From: JAUVXY01 sp964392345
GTDB lineage: Bacteria > Actinomycetota > Humimicrobiia > Humimicrobiales > Humimicrobiaceae
Reading direction: 5' to 3'
NCBI GenBank assembly: GCA_964392345.1
Contig: CAYMPQ010000002.1
Span: 1-56,495, forward strand
DNA length: 56,495 nucleotides
This document shows positions 8,597 to 17,003 of this stretch, in pieces. The number at the start of each line of letters is the position of its first letter. Within the stretch, counting starts at the first letter, position 1. The translations under genes were made by a program, and so were the position numbers. Under the pieces are notes generated by a model. That model saw nothing but the letters and a program-made list of their open reading frames with translations, ran no database searches and had not been told where the DNA came from.

Positions 8597-10231
8597 ATGG
8601 CAAAAGAGCTTAGGTATGATGAAGCTTCAAGGAGGGCTCTTGAAAGAGGCGTTAATATAATTGCAGACGCAGTTAGGATAACGATAGGGCCTAAAGGCAG
8701 GAATGTTGTTCTGGAGAAGAAATATGGTGCTCCTACCATCACAAATGACGGGGTAACCATAGCAAGAGAAATAGATGTAGAAGATGTATTTGAAAATACT
8801 GGTGTCCAGCTTCTAAAAGAGGTTGCTACAAAAACTAATGACGTGGCTGGCGATGGTACGACTACGGCTACTATTCTGGCACAGGCTATGGTCAGAGAAG
8901 GACTAAGAAATGTTGCAGCAGGCGCCAATCCGCTACTGCTTAAGAAAGGTATTGAAGAAGCAGTAGGCATAGTAGTAAAAGAGATCAGCAATGTGAGCAT
9001 GGATATCGCTACTGACAAGAAAAAAATAGCAGAGGTTGCTGCTATTTCTGCTGCAGATGAAGAAATTGGCCAGACTATAGCAGATTCTATGGAAAAAGTT
9101 GGAAAAGATGGTGTTATTACAGTTGAAGAATTCAACAAATTTGGAATTGAAATAGAACTGGTTGAAGGGCTGCAATTTGATAAGGGCTATCTCTCTCCGT
9201 ATATGGTAACTGATGCTGAGAGAATGGAAGCAGTTTTAAATGACCCTTATATTTTAATTGCAAATCAAAAAATATCATCAGTTAGCGATATTGTGCCAAT
9301 TCTTGAAAAAATTATGCAAGCTGGCAAGCCGCTGCTTATAATTGCTGAAGATGTAGAAGGTGAGGCACTTGCAACCATAGTTGTGAATAAACTTAGAGGA
9401 ACACTGACCTGTGCTGCTGTAAAGGCTCCTGGTTTTGGAGACAGAAGAAAAGCCATGCTTGAGGATATTGCAATAGTTACAAATGGAAAAGTGCTAAGCG
9501 AAGAAATTGGCGTAAAACTGGAAAATATTACTATTGACATGCTTGGTTCAGCAAGACAAGTAAAAATAGATAAGGAAAACACCACAATTGTTGAAGGCAA
9601 GGGGTCTGTAGATGCTATCAAAGGCAGAATAAAGCAGATCAGGAATGAAATAGAACAAAGTGACTCAGACTTTGATAAAGAAAAATTACAGGAAAGACTT
9701 GCAAAATTATCAGGTGGTGTAGCAGTAATAAAAGTTGGCGCAGCAACCGAAGTAGAGCTAAAGGAGAAAAAACATAGAATAGAAGATGCTCTTTCTGCAA
9801 CCAAAGCTGCAGTTGAAGAAGGAATTGTTCCTGGAGGCGGAGTGGTTTTAGTAGATGCAATCCCAAAGGTTGATTTAAAGAAATTTGAGGGAGATGTTAA
9901 AACTGGAGCAGCTATTGTAGTCAAGGCTTTAGAAGAACCGTTGAGACAAATTGCAAACAATGCTGGTCTTGAGGGTTCAGTGGTTGTTGAGAAGGTAAAG
10001 ACATTGCCTTCCGGAGAAGGGTTTGATGCTCTTAGCAATAAGTATGTTAACATGATTGATGCTGGTATTATAGATCCTGCAAAAGTTACAAGAAGCGCCC
10101 TTCAGAACGCAGCTTCTGTTGCAGCTCTTATGTTGACAACTGAGGTAGTTATAGCAGAAAAACCTGAAAAAGAAAAAGCACCTATGATGCCACCAGGCGG
10201 TGGCTATGGCGGAGGAATGCCTCCAATGTAA
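8597..10231 (+). CDS. groEL: chaperonin GroEL
   Basis: 544 residues from ATG 8597 (MAKELRYD), with AGGAGG at 8581-8586; an upstream in-frame TTG at 8588 is too close to the SD. Conserved: IGPKGRNVVLEKKYGAP, the ATP-binding GDGTTTATILAQA (~86-98), apical-domain segments and IVPGGGVVLVDA. The C-terminal tail is Gly/Met-rich (GGGYGGGMPPM). Full length for a type I chaperonin. An intrinsic terminator lies about 100 bp after the stop. Confidence 0.98.
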   Translation: MAKELRYDEASRRALERGVNIIADAVRITIGPKGRNVVLEKKYGAPTITNDGVTIAREIDVEDVFENTGVQLLKEVATKTNDVAGDGTTTATILAQAMVREGLRNVAAGANPLLLKKGIEEAVGIVVKEISNVSMDIATDKKKIAEVAAISAADEEIGQTIADSMEKVGKDGVITVEEFNKFGIEIELVEGLQFDKGYLSPYMVTDAERMEAVLNDPYILIANQKISSVSDIVPILEKIMQAGKPLLIIAEDVEGEALATIVVNKLRGTLTCAAVKAPGFGDRRKAMLEDIAIVTNGKVLSEEIGVKLENITIDMLGSARQVKIDKENTTIVEGKGSVDAIKGRIKQIRNEIEQSDSDFDKEKLQERLAKLSGGVAVIKVGAATEVELKEKKHRIEDALSATKAAVEEGIVPGGGVVLVDAIPKVDLKKFEGDVKTGAAIVVKALEEPLRQIANNAGLEGSVVVEKVKTLPSGEGFDALSNKYVNMIDAGIIDPAKVTRSALQNAASVAALMLTTEVVIAEKPEKEKAPMMPPGGGYGGGMPPM

Positions 10232-10330
10232 AAAAGCTATAGGGCTTTTACAAATAAAACAACGTGTAGCTGTCTGTTAAGTAACAAAATTTTTAGTAGC
10301 AAGAGTTATTGAGCAGGCATGCATGATATA

Positions 10331-10374
10331 AAAATTGGTCTTTGCTTTTACGCAAAGGCCAATTTTATTTTTGC
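10331..10374 (+). terminator. intrinsic terminator of groESL
   Basis: A 15-bp stem, AAAATTGGTCTTTGC (10331-10345) with GCAAAGGCCAATTTT (10352-10366), one G-T wobble, 6-nt loop, followed by ATTTTT. The insertion sequence begins 48 bp further on, so it landed in dead space behind the operon. Confidence 0.85.
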
Positions 10375-10412
10375 GATGCTTCTTTTAGTGTGTATCAAGA
10401 AAATAGTTGCTG

Positions 10413-10421
10413 GTATGCCTC
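10413..10421. repeat. 9-bp target-site duplication, left copy
   Basis: GTATGCCTC directly abuts the left inverted repeat of the insertion sequence and is repeated exactly at 12335-12343 beyond the right inverted repeat. Confidence 0.85.
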
Positions 10422-10521
10422 CAGAAATTAATCATCTAAAATAAATTTCTCTAATAATACCACTATACAAGCCTAAAATCACCAATTCCAAATAGAAAGC
10501 AAATTCGATTTCAAAAAAAGC

Positions 10522-10550
10522 TTGACTTTTTGCTGTATACATGATAGATA
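10522..10550 (+). promoter_or_regulatory. promoter of the IS genes with overlapping inverted repeat
   Basis: TTGACT (10522-10527), 17-bp spacer, TAGATA (10545-10550). A 7-bp inverted repeat, ATGATAG (10541-10547) and CTATCAT (10556-10562), overlaps the -10 box and start site and could be an operator; that role is inferred. Confidence 0.6.
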
Positions 10551-10586
10551 TATGCCTATCATATATAAAATAGGAGGCCCGATGAT

Positions 10587-10922
10587 ATGAAAAGAGCAGC
10601 AATGGAAAGGCGCGAAAAGGATCTTCTGTCAAAAATTACAAGGATCCTAAACTACTCAGAATATATACATGCTAATCTGTTTACCATGGAAAGGGTGTGT
10701 GGAAACAAAAACTGCAGGTGCATAAGAGAAGGTAAAAAACATAAGTCTCTTTATCTTGCCACTATGACAAAAGAGAAAAAAAGAAAGACGATATACATCC
10801 CCAGAAGACTTGAGGATAAGGCAAGGCAATATACAGAGCGGTATTTTAAAATAAAAGAAGGTCTGGAGAAGATATCAGATATTAACCTGGCCAGACTGCT
10901 TGAGGAGAAAGATAAAAAATAA
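10587..10922 (+). CDS. IS accessory protein (DUF6788-like, small basic)
   Basis: 111 residues from ATG 10587 with TAGGAGG at 10571-10577. Lysine/arginine rich, with a compact Cys motif CGNKNCRC (~residues 39-46) followed by HKSLYLATMTKEKKRKTIYIP and a helical C-terminus. Small proteins of this sort (DUF6788) are found directly upstream of DDE transposases and are presumed to help bind DNA; the actual role is unknown. The stop overlaps the transposase start as TAATG, indicating translational coupling. Confidence 0.75.
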   Translation: MKRAAMERREKDLLSKITRILNYSEYIHANLFTMERVCGNKNCRCIREGKKHKSLYLATMTKEKKRKTIYIPRRLEDKARQYTERYFKIKEGLEKISDINLARLLEEKDKK

Positions 10923-12123
10923 TGTTTAAAAAGGCCCTGAGATATTCCAGGAAACATTTCGACCTTTTTAAGAAACTAAAAGATATAACAGATAAAAGAA
11001 TAAAGGCAAGAATCTCCACAGCAGAAGTAGCTATAGCAATATTTTCACTCCAGCTTGCCAATCTCGGCTCCCTTAATAACTATGCTCAGTCATCAGTATT
11101 ATCGCCTTCAGTATCTACCATAGCAAGATCAGCTGACGGTATGGATATTGACTACCTGCGGAATGTAAACTTACAAATATATAAAAAGGCAAGAAAGAAA
11201 AAGATGCTATCAGCTTACCGGGGAGAATGGATAGGGATAATAGATGGAAAAGAAATCACTACTTCAGACTACTTAAAGTGTAGCCATTGCAAAAAGCGAA
11301 AGCTAAGAGACAAGGAGGGAAGATTAAAATATCAGTATTATCATCAGTTTAATGCATTTATACTGGCATGTAAGGATTTTTCCATTACTTTAGATATTGA
11401 ACCCATACTTCCCGGTGAAGGGGAGCAGACAAGTGCCTACAGGCTGCTGGAAAGAGTCTGTAAAAATTATCCAAAAGCATTCAGCCTGGTAATAGGGGAC
11501 GGACTCTATCTGAATGAAAAAATATTTAAGCTGCTTGAGGCCCATCATAAAAAAACCATTGCAGTGCTAAAGGAAGAAAGAAGGCAGCTGTTTCAGGAAG
11601 CAAACAGGCTATCTCTTCTGGAAGAGCCGGTAGTATACAGGGAAGGTAAAACCAGCTACAGGGTATGGGGCCACTCAGTATCTGGATGCTGGGATGGGTA
11701 TGGAAAAGATGTAAGGGTTATAGTATCACAGGAGATAACAAAAAAAGGACTCACTCAAAAGATGGTAAAAGCTGGGAAGACAAGGAGGTGGTGGCAAACT
11801 GGATGTGGGCCACCAATTTAGATGTTTCCAAAGATACAGGTGATCTTAAAAATATGGTTAAGGTATGCCACTCCAGATGGCATATTGAGAACCGCTGCTT
11901 TAAAGAGACGGCCGATATGTGGAACGTGGAGCATATCTACCGCCACAGCAAAAATGCCATCATGGTATTTCTGCTGTTTCTTTTTATGGCGGTAAATATC
12001 TTTAATGTCTTTAGAAGCAGAAATCTCAAAGACAGTAAGATAAGGACCAAGCTAAACCTGATAATGAGATTACGTGGAGATTTCTTAAGTCTGGCCAATC
12101 CGCTTCCGCCTGTTCCTATATAG
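10922..12123 (+). pseudogene. DDE transposase split by a -1 frame change at an A7 run
   Basis: Frame 1 (10922-11821) reads 299 residues and contains the first two acidic residues (GIIDGKE near residue 103, VIGDGLYLNE near 198). It lacks the final Glu. The -1 frame, joined at 11746, continues with THSKDGKSWEDKEVVANWMW and then SRWHIENRCFKETADMW, which supplies the catalytic E, to a stop at 12123. The joined product is about 400 residues, normal for this class. The switch sits at A AAA AAA (11740-11746) in the correct codon phase for -1 slippage, with CAGGAG just upstream (11729-11734). It is either programmed frameshifting or an inactivating indel; both remain open. Confidence 0.75.
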
Positions 12124-12334
12124 CGCCCTCAACGCAAAATATTTAAAAGATCACCATCACAAGTAATTTTATATTACCAGATTTAAGATGTTTTAGTCAC
12201 CCCAAAACACCAAAATTGCCATAAATTTTGCCCCTGAAAGCACTATTTGGAAAATGATCTAATAGACTGATATCAATATTGACCCATTTTTACTGTGTTT
12301 ATTGATGAAATTGAGAGTGGATGATTAATTTCTG

Positions 12335-12343
12335 GTATGCCTC
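12335..12343. repeat. 9-bp target-site duplication, right copy
   Basis: GTATGCCTC immediately after the right inverted repeat; identical to 10413-10421. Confidence 0.85.
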
Positions 12344-12359
12344 TTGTTTATTTGAATAA

Positions 12360-12399
12360 AATCAAAACTTATAGTAATATTTCTTCAATTATTTATTTC
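12360..12399 (+). repeat. 40-bp perfect direct repeat, left copy, flanking the MNT/HEPN pair
   Basis: The 40 bases at 12360-12399 are identical to 13116-13155 (both contain AAAACTTATAGTAATATTTC). The copies lie 756 bp apart and bracket exactly the mntA-hepT module, so the module looks like a unit inserted with duplication or able to be lost by recombination. Confidence 0.9.
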
Positions 12400-12472
12400 T
12401 TTTAAAGCAACTAATAATTTTACAAATTGTTGTATAGCATACAGTTATATGAATGATGGATAAGAAAATAAC

Positions 12473-12760
12473 GTGAAGCCATATATTGAAGAGATAAAAC
12501 GAAAAATTCTTCCAATTTTAAAAAGATATGGAGTCAAAAGAGTGGGACTATTTGGCTCATATGTCCGAGGGGAGATGAAAGAAGATAGCGATATTGATAT
12601 ATTGGTAGAGATTGAGAAGAATATAAGTTTGCTCGATTTTGTAGGACTTAAACAAGAGATTGAGGAAGCACTAAGAAAAAAAGTAGATTTGGTAGAATAT
12701 GGTACAATTAAGCCTCTTCTAAAGGAAAGGATTCTAAGTGAACAGGTGAGAATTTTATGA
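12473..12760 (+). CDS. mntA: MNT nucleotidyltransferase, MntA-type antitoxin
   Basis: 95 residues from GTG 12473; no ATG is available near the conserved start. The core GLFGSYVRGEMKEDSDIDILVE contains the complete GSx10DxD catalytic signature. MntA proteins neutralise HepT ribonuclease toxins by AMPylating them (type VII toxin-antitoxin). The stop overlaps the downstream HEPN start as ATGA, the usual coupled arrangement. Here the antitoxin is intact while the toxin is broken. Confidence 0.88.
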   Translation: MKPYIEEIKRKILPILKRYGVKRVGLFGSYVRGEMKEDSDIDILVEIEKNISLLDFVGLKQEIEEALRKKVDLVEYGTIKPLLKERILSEQVRIL

Positions 12761-13109
12761 GAAGAGACATGAGAGTATATATTGAGGATATTTTAGAAAG
12801 TATTACGAAAATAGAGGAGTACACAAAAGCAATTGCTGAAGATGATTTTTATAGGAATACTCAGATTCAAGACGCAGTCTTGAGAAGGTTGGAAATTATT
12901 GCGAGGCAGTAAAAAATATCCCTAAAGAATTTAGAGGCAGATACTCAGAAATACCATGGAAAAAGATTGCTGGAATGAGAGATATTCTTATTCATGAATA
13001 CTTTGGAATAAATTTAAAATGTGTCTGGAAAGTAGCCAAGGAAGACATTTTAAATTTGAGCGATAAAATACTGAAAGTGAAAGAAGATTTGGAGAAAAAT
13101 AATAATTAA
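12757..13109 (+). pseudogene. hepT: HepT-type HEPN toxin, inactivated by 1-base deletion
   Basis: From ATG 12757 the frame reads MRRDMRVYIEDILESITKIE ... QDAVLRRLEII and stops at 12910-12912. Restoring one G at 12900/12901 gives LEIIGEAVKNIPKEFRG and runs on to a stop at 13107-13109. The downstream part holds the HepT active-site motif Rx4HxY (RDILIHEY). So a single-base deletion splits an otherwise normal ~117-residue HEPN protein. Sequencing error in a single G versus GG is the alternative. Confidence 0.85.
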
Positions 13110-13115
13110 TGAAAT

Positions 13116-13155
13116 AATCAAAACTTATAGTAATATTTCTTCAATTATTTATTTC
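13116..13155 (+). repeat. 40-bp perfect direct repeat, right copy
   Basis: Identical to 12360-12399; begins 6 bp after the end of the hepT pseudogene. The repeats differ at the bases just outside (T versus A after the repeat), fixing its right limit. Confidence 0.9.
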
Positions 13156-13251
13156 ACTGGATGATAACGGCCAGCGTATTTGTAGGCAGCTGTTCAGATA
13201 GTATTAAACCTGTACCGAAACAAGATAAAAATTATACAAAATACATAAGCC

Positions 13252-13899
13252 ATGAATATTACATTGTTATATAAAATAGCATTAGTTATAGGCTCTTACC
13301 TTTTTGGGGCTTTCCCCACGGCTTATGTTGTTCACAAAATTAAAAAAGGCGGTGATATCAGAAAACATGGAAGCGGTAATGTAGGGGGGACCAATATTAT
13401 CAGAACTGTTGGGGTTTACTCTGGTATTGCAACTATAATTATTGATATGATCAAGGGTTTTATACCAATACTGGTAATATATTTTATTTATCCTGATGAT
13501 TTAATATTACTTTCAATAGTAACAGTTTCTACGATTTTAGGACATGATTTTCCTATTTATATTAAATTTAAAGGCGGCAAGGGGATTGCGACATCTTTTG
13601 GAGCAATAGTTGGTATTTCGGCCTTGCCATTTTTTAATAATTCTGTGTGGCTGGAAATTCTCCCAATTTTTATAATATTTTTTACATGGGCTATTATATT
13701 TTTGATTTCTAAAATTGTATCTGTCGGGTCTTTGACTGCAGCTGTAATTACTCCACTTGCATTTTTCTTTACTAAATACCCACTGGGTATAGTTATTGCG
13801 GCTGCTTGCTGGTCTTTTATGATTTTTATTACTCACAGGGAGAATATTAAAAGACTGATCAGGAAAGAGGAGAAAAAAATTAAGGGAAAAGAGGAATAA
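13252..13899 (+). CDS. plsY: glycerol-3-phosphate acyltransferase PlsY
   Basis: 215 residues, a multi-pass membrane protein. Conserved motifs: GSYLFGAFPTAYVV at the N-terminus, KHGSGNVGGTNIIRTVG (motif 1, ~38-54), IYIKFKGGKGIATSFG (glycerol-phosphate loop, ~100-115) and ITHRENIKRLIRKEE near the C-terminus. It transfers an acyl group from acyl-phosphate to glycerol-3-phosphate in phospholipid synthesis. A charged tail follows. Its TAA directly precedes the guaB3 ATG. No clear SD precedes ATG 13252. Confidence 0.95.
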   Translation: MNITLLYKIALVIGSYLFGAFPTAYVVHKIKKGGDIRKHGSGNVGGTNIIRTVGVYSGIATIIIDMIKGFIPILVIYFIYPDDLILLSIVTVSTILGHDFPIYIKFKGGKGIATSFGAIVGISALPFFNNSVWLEILPIFIIFFTWAIIFLISKIVSVGSLTAAVITPLAFFFTKYPLGIVIAAACWSFMIFITHRENIKRLIRKEEKKIKGKEE

Positions 13900-15060
13900 A
13901 TGGAAGTAGAGATTGGTAAGGGGAAAATAGGTAAAAGATCCTATGGCTTTGATGAAATTTCAATAGTTCCAAGCAGGAGAACCAGGGATCCTGAAGATAT
14001 TGATATTTCTGCAAAGGTAGGAAGCCACAAGTTGAAGATACCGGTACTTGCATCAGCAATGGATGGCGTAGTGGATGTGAAATTTGCTGTAGAAATGGGA
14101 AAAATTGGAGGGCTGGCTGTTCTGAACTTAGAAGGGATACAGTGCAGGTACGAAAATGCAGAAGAAATGTTGGATAAAATATCTAAACTTTCTGATAAAG
14201 AGGCTACAAAAAAGATGCAGGAAATTTACAGGGAGCCCATTAAGGAAGAGTTAATAGAGAAGAGAATAAAGCAGATAAAAAAGGGAGGTGTAACAGCAGG
14301 TGCTTCGCTTACCCCGCAAAGAGTTAAAAAGTATTACAAAATAGCATTAGAAGCTGGTTTGGATGTATTGGTGATTCAGGGAACTGTGGTTAGTGCTGAG
14401 CATGTGAGCAAAACAAAAACGCCGTTAGATTTAAAGGAGTTTATCCCAAATTGTCCTATTCCGGTCATAGTTGGCAATTGTGCATCTTACTCAACAGCAT
14501 TGCACCTTATGAGGACCGGGGCTGTAGGTGTTCTTGTGGGAATTGGTCCCGGTGCTGCATGTACCACAAGGCAGGTTTTAGGTATAGGTGTGCCGCAAGC
14601 TACAGCAATAGCAGATGCTGCTGCAGCAAGGGCAATGCATCTGGATGAGACAGGCAAGCATGTAATGGTTATTGCTGATGGCGGCATAAGAACCGGTGGC
14701 GATGTATCAAAGGCTATAGCATGCGGAGCAGATTTGATAATGATAGGTTCTCCTCTTACACGAGCTAAAGAAGCTCCAGGAAGGGGATATCACTGGGGCA
14801 TGGCAACCTTTCATCCAGAACTTCCCAGAGGCACAAGAATCAAAACAGGAGTAGTTGGGAGCCTTAAAGAGATATTAGTTGGACCGGCATTTGAAAATGA
14901 TGGGTCACTTAATTTGCTTGGAGCTCTTTGTACTTCTATGGCGACGTGTGGTTACGAAAATATTAAGGATTTTCAAAAAGCTGAATTAGTAGTGGCCCCT
15001 TCTATAAAAACAGAAGGGAAGCTTCTTCAAAGACAGCAAAGAATTGGTATGGGTTTGTGA
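13900..15060 (+). CDS. guaB3: GuaB3-type IMP dehydrogenase-related protein
   Basis: 386 residues, no CBS domains, which separates it from canonical GuaB. TIM-barrel features: KRSYGFDEISIVPSRRTRDP, PVLASAMDGVVD, PVIVGNCASYSTAL, the active-site loop GIGPGAACTTRQVLGIGVPQ with the catalytic Cys/Thr, and VIADGGIRTGGDV with SKAIACGADLIMIGSPL. GuaB3 is characteristic of actinobacteria and cyanobacteria and is placed beside guaB/guaA; its activity has been uncertain (IMP dehydrogenase versus GMP reductase). Here it sits between plsY and guaA and no canonical guaB is in the window. Confidence 0.9.
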   Translation: MEVEIGKGKIGKRSYGFDEISIVPSRRTRDPEDIDISAKVGSHKLKIPVLASAMDGVVDVKFAVEMGKIGGLAVLNLEGIQCRYENAEEMLDKISKLSDKEATKKMQEIYREPIKEELIEKRIKQIKKGGVTAGASLTPQRVKKYYKIALEAGLDVLVIQGTVVSAEHVSKTKTPLDLKEFIPNCPIPVIVGNCASYSTALHLMRTGAVGVLVGIGPGAACTTRQVLGIGVPQATAIADAAAARAMHLDETGKHVMVIADGGIRTGGDVSKAIACGADLIMIGSPLTRAKEAPGRGYHWGMATFHPELPRGTRIKTGVVGSLKEILVGPAFENDGSLNLLGALCTSMATCGYENIKDFQKAELVVAPSIKTEGKLLQRQQRIGMGL

Positions 15061-15061
15061 T

Positions 15062-16594
15062 ATGGAAAATGTTTTAGTTATTGACTTTGGAGGTCAATAC
15101 AGCCAGTTAATTGCGAGGAGGGTAAGAGAGCTTCAGGTATATTCTGAACTTATTCCCTATGATACGGATATTGAAAAAATAAAGAAAAAAAAACCTCGCG
15201 GCCTTATATTTTCAGGATCTCCCCACAGTACTCTGTCCAAAGGCGGAAAGCAGCTAATTGTAGATAAAGAAATTTTTTCTCTTGGGGTGCCCATCATTGG
15301 TATTTGCTATGGGATGCAGCTAATTGCTTATTTGCTTGGAGGGAAAGTTACAGGGAGAGGTAGAAATGAGTATGGCAAAACGATGGTAAAATTGAATACA
15401 AATTCCCTTCTCTTTAAAAATCTAAAAAAAGATGAGATTTGCTGGATGAGCCACAAAGATTGTGTATCAAAAGTACCTCCACCATTTAATGTAATAGCTT
15501 CTACACCAAATCTTCCAATTGCTGGCATGGAAGAGCCTGAAAGAAAAATATATGGTATTCAGTTTCATCCTGAAGTAAAACACACTCATTCTGGAATGGA
15601 TATATTGAAAAATTTTTTGTTCAATGTTTGCAAGTGCTCTCCCGGCTGGACGGCGGCTTCTTTTATAGAGGATCAGGTAAAAATAGTAAAAGATAAAGTT
15701 AAAAATGGAAAAGTTATATGTGCATTAAGCGGGGGAGTAGATTCCTCTGTTGCTGCAATTTTGGTAAATAGAGCAGTTGGAGATAAACTTACTTGTATAT
15801 TTGTAGATCACGGACTTCTTAGAAAAGATGAAGATAAATATGTTGAAAAAACCTTTAGAAAAAATTTTAAAATTAGTCTTATTCACGTAAAAGCCAGGGA
15901 CAGATTTTTAAAAAAACTTGCAGGAGTTACGGAACCTGAAGAAAAAAGGAAAATAATTGGAAATGAGTTTATAAGGGTATTTGAAGAAGAAGCAGTGAAA
16001 ATAAAAGATGCAAATTTTTTAGTTCAGGGAACGCTGTATTCTGATGTTATAGAAAGTGGTACTGGGGATGCATCAAGGATAAAATCTCATCATAATGTTG
16101 GCGGGTTGCCTGAGGACATAAAATTAGAATTAATAGAACCGCTAAGATTATTATTTAAAGACGAGGTTAGAAAGATAGGCATTAAGCTGGGCCTTCCTGA
16201 TGAGATAGTGTGGAGGCAGCCTTTTCCGGGACCAGGTCTGGCAATAAGAATAATAGGGGAAGTTACCGAGGAAAGATTAGAAATATTGAAAGCTGCTGAT
16301 GCAATAGTGCTGGAGGAAATTAAAAGAGCAGGTATGTACAAAAGCATCTGGCAGTCATTTGCTGTGCTTCCATGTATTAAAAGCGTAGGTGTCATGGGTG
16401 ATGAACGAACTTATGCTTACCCAATAGTTTTAAGAGCAGTAAGTAGCGACGATGCCATGACTGCAGATTGGGTCAGACTGCCTTACGATGTATTGGAGAG
16501 AATAGGAAGTAGAATTATAAATAATGTTAGCGGCGTGAATAGAGTGGTCTATGATATTAGTTCAAAGCCTCCAAGCACAATTGAATGGGAGTAA
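15062..16594 (+). CDS. guaA: GMP synthase (glutamine-hydrolysing)
   Basis: 511 residues from ATG 15062, two bases after the guaB3 stop; the in-frame ATG at 15044 lies inside guaB3 and would add a non-conserved extension. The N-terminal glutamine amidotransferase has FSGSPHSTL, the nucleophile in GICYGMQ (Cys ~82) and the FHPEV triad residues. The ATP-pyrophosphatase domain has ALSGGVDSSVAA. The dimerisation domain ends with the characteristic ISSKPPSTIEWE. Converts XMP to GMP in the cytoplasm. Pairing with guaB3 makes a guanylate-synthesis unit. Confidence 0.96.
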   Translation: MENVLVIDFGGQYSQLIARRVRELQVYSELIPYDTDIEKIKKKKPRGLIFSGSPHSTLSKGGKQLIVDKEIFSLGVPIIGICYGMQLIAYLLGGKVTGRGRNEYGKTMVKLNTNSLLFKNLKKDEICWMSHKDCVSKVPPPFNVIASTPNLPIAGMEEPERKIYGIQFHPEVKHTHSGMDILKNFLFNVCKCSPGWTAASFIEDQVKIVKDKVKNGKVICALSGGVDSSVAAILVNRAVGDKLTCIFVDHGLLRKDEDKYVEKTFRKNFKISLIHVKARDRFLKKLAGVTEPEEKRKIIGNEFIRVFEEEAVKIKDANFLVQGTLYSDVIESGTGDASRIKSHHNVGGLPEDIKLELIEPLRLLFKDEVRKIGIKLGLPDEIVWRQPFPGPGLAIRIIGEVTEERLEILKAADAIVLEEIKRAGMYKSIWQSFAVLPCIKSVGVMGDERTYAYPIVLRAVSSDDAMTADWVRLPYDVLERIGSRIINNVSGVNRVVYDISSKPPSTIEWE

Positions 16595-16633
16595 AGGCAA
16601 GAGGTAAGAAAACATAATAAAGGAGAAGTTTAA

Positions 16634-16918
16634 ATGGAAAAGGATTTTAATAAAAAATTGGATGAATACAGAAAAGAAATTGACAAGATTGACAAAAATA
16701 TAGTTGATTTTCTTAATAAGAGGGCAAAAATTGTGTCGGAAATAAAAAAAATGAAGGTTAAAAAGGGGGTACCTTTGTATAACGCAAGAAGGGAAGAAAA
16801 ATTAATGGAAAATATAGTTAAATATAACAAAGGCCCGCTTTATAATGATAATATAATCCAGATCTTTGAATGTATATTAAGGAATGTGCAGATATTGGAA
16901 AAAGATGAAAATCTATAA
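16634..16918 (+). CDS. chorismate mutase, AroQ class
   Basis: 94 residues from ATG 16634 with AGGAGAAG at 16621. All-helical monofunctional AroQ fold: YRKEIDKIDKNIVDFLNKRA, KKMKVKKGVPLYNARREEKL and a final helix IIQIFECILRNVQILE. The conserved arginines and the PxxxxxREE block that contact chorismate/prephenate are present. It makes prephenate for Phe/Tyr synthesis. It precedes a DAHP synthase by 85 bp, so the first shikimate step and the branch-point step are neighbours. Confidence 0.88.
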   Translation: MEKDFNKKLDEYRKEIDKIDKNIVDFLNKRAKIVSEIKKMKVKKGVPLYNARREEKLMENIVKYNKGPLYNDNIIQIFECILRNVQILEKDENL

Positions 16919-16937
16919 TATACTGCGGTACTTAAAT

Positions 16938-16963
16938 TTATAATATAAAGTTATAATATAAAG
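16938..16963 (+). repeat. tandem 13-bp repeat carrying two TATAAT boxes
   Basis: TTATAATATAAAG occurs twice head to tail (16938-16950, 16951-16963), each with a TATAAT. It lies 40 bp upstream of the DAHP synthase start and could supply duplicated -10 elements, but I see no good -35 box. Confidence 0.5.
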
Positions 16964-17003
16964 GGAACTATCTAAAAGTTGCATTTGCAAGTTAGGAAAT
17001 AAA

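Larger units (their letters stand above)
10422..12334 (+). mobile_element. complete two-gene insertion sequence, 1913 bp
   Basis: The ends are a perfect 15-bp inverted repeat: CAGAAATTAATCATC at 10422-10436 and its complement at 12320-12334. It is flanked by the 9-bp direct repeat GTATGCCTC, so both boundaries are fixed. Inside are a promoter, a DUF6788-like small gene and a DDE transposase whose frame is split by an A7 run. The intact 9-bp duplication and perfect ends argue for recent insertion. The family cannot be fixed from sequence alone; the transposase resembles the IS4-like DDE group. Confidence 0.9.

Noticed and set aside
8575..9138. 187-codon open frame antisense to groEL 5' half
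   Set aside because: Composition typical of a shadow frame; groEL is certain on the other strand.
9265..10053. 262-codon open frame antisense to groEL
   Set aside because: Serine/threonine/proline-rich product with no domain; it is the complement of a highly conserved gene whose codon bias keeps that frame open.
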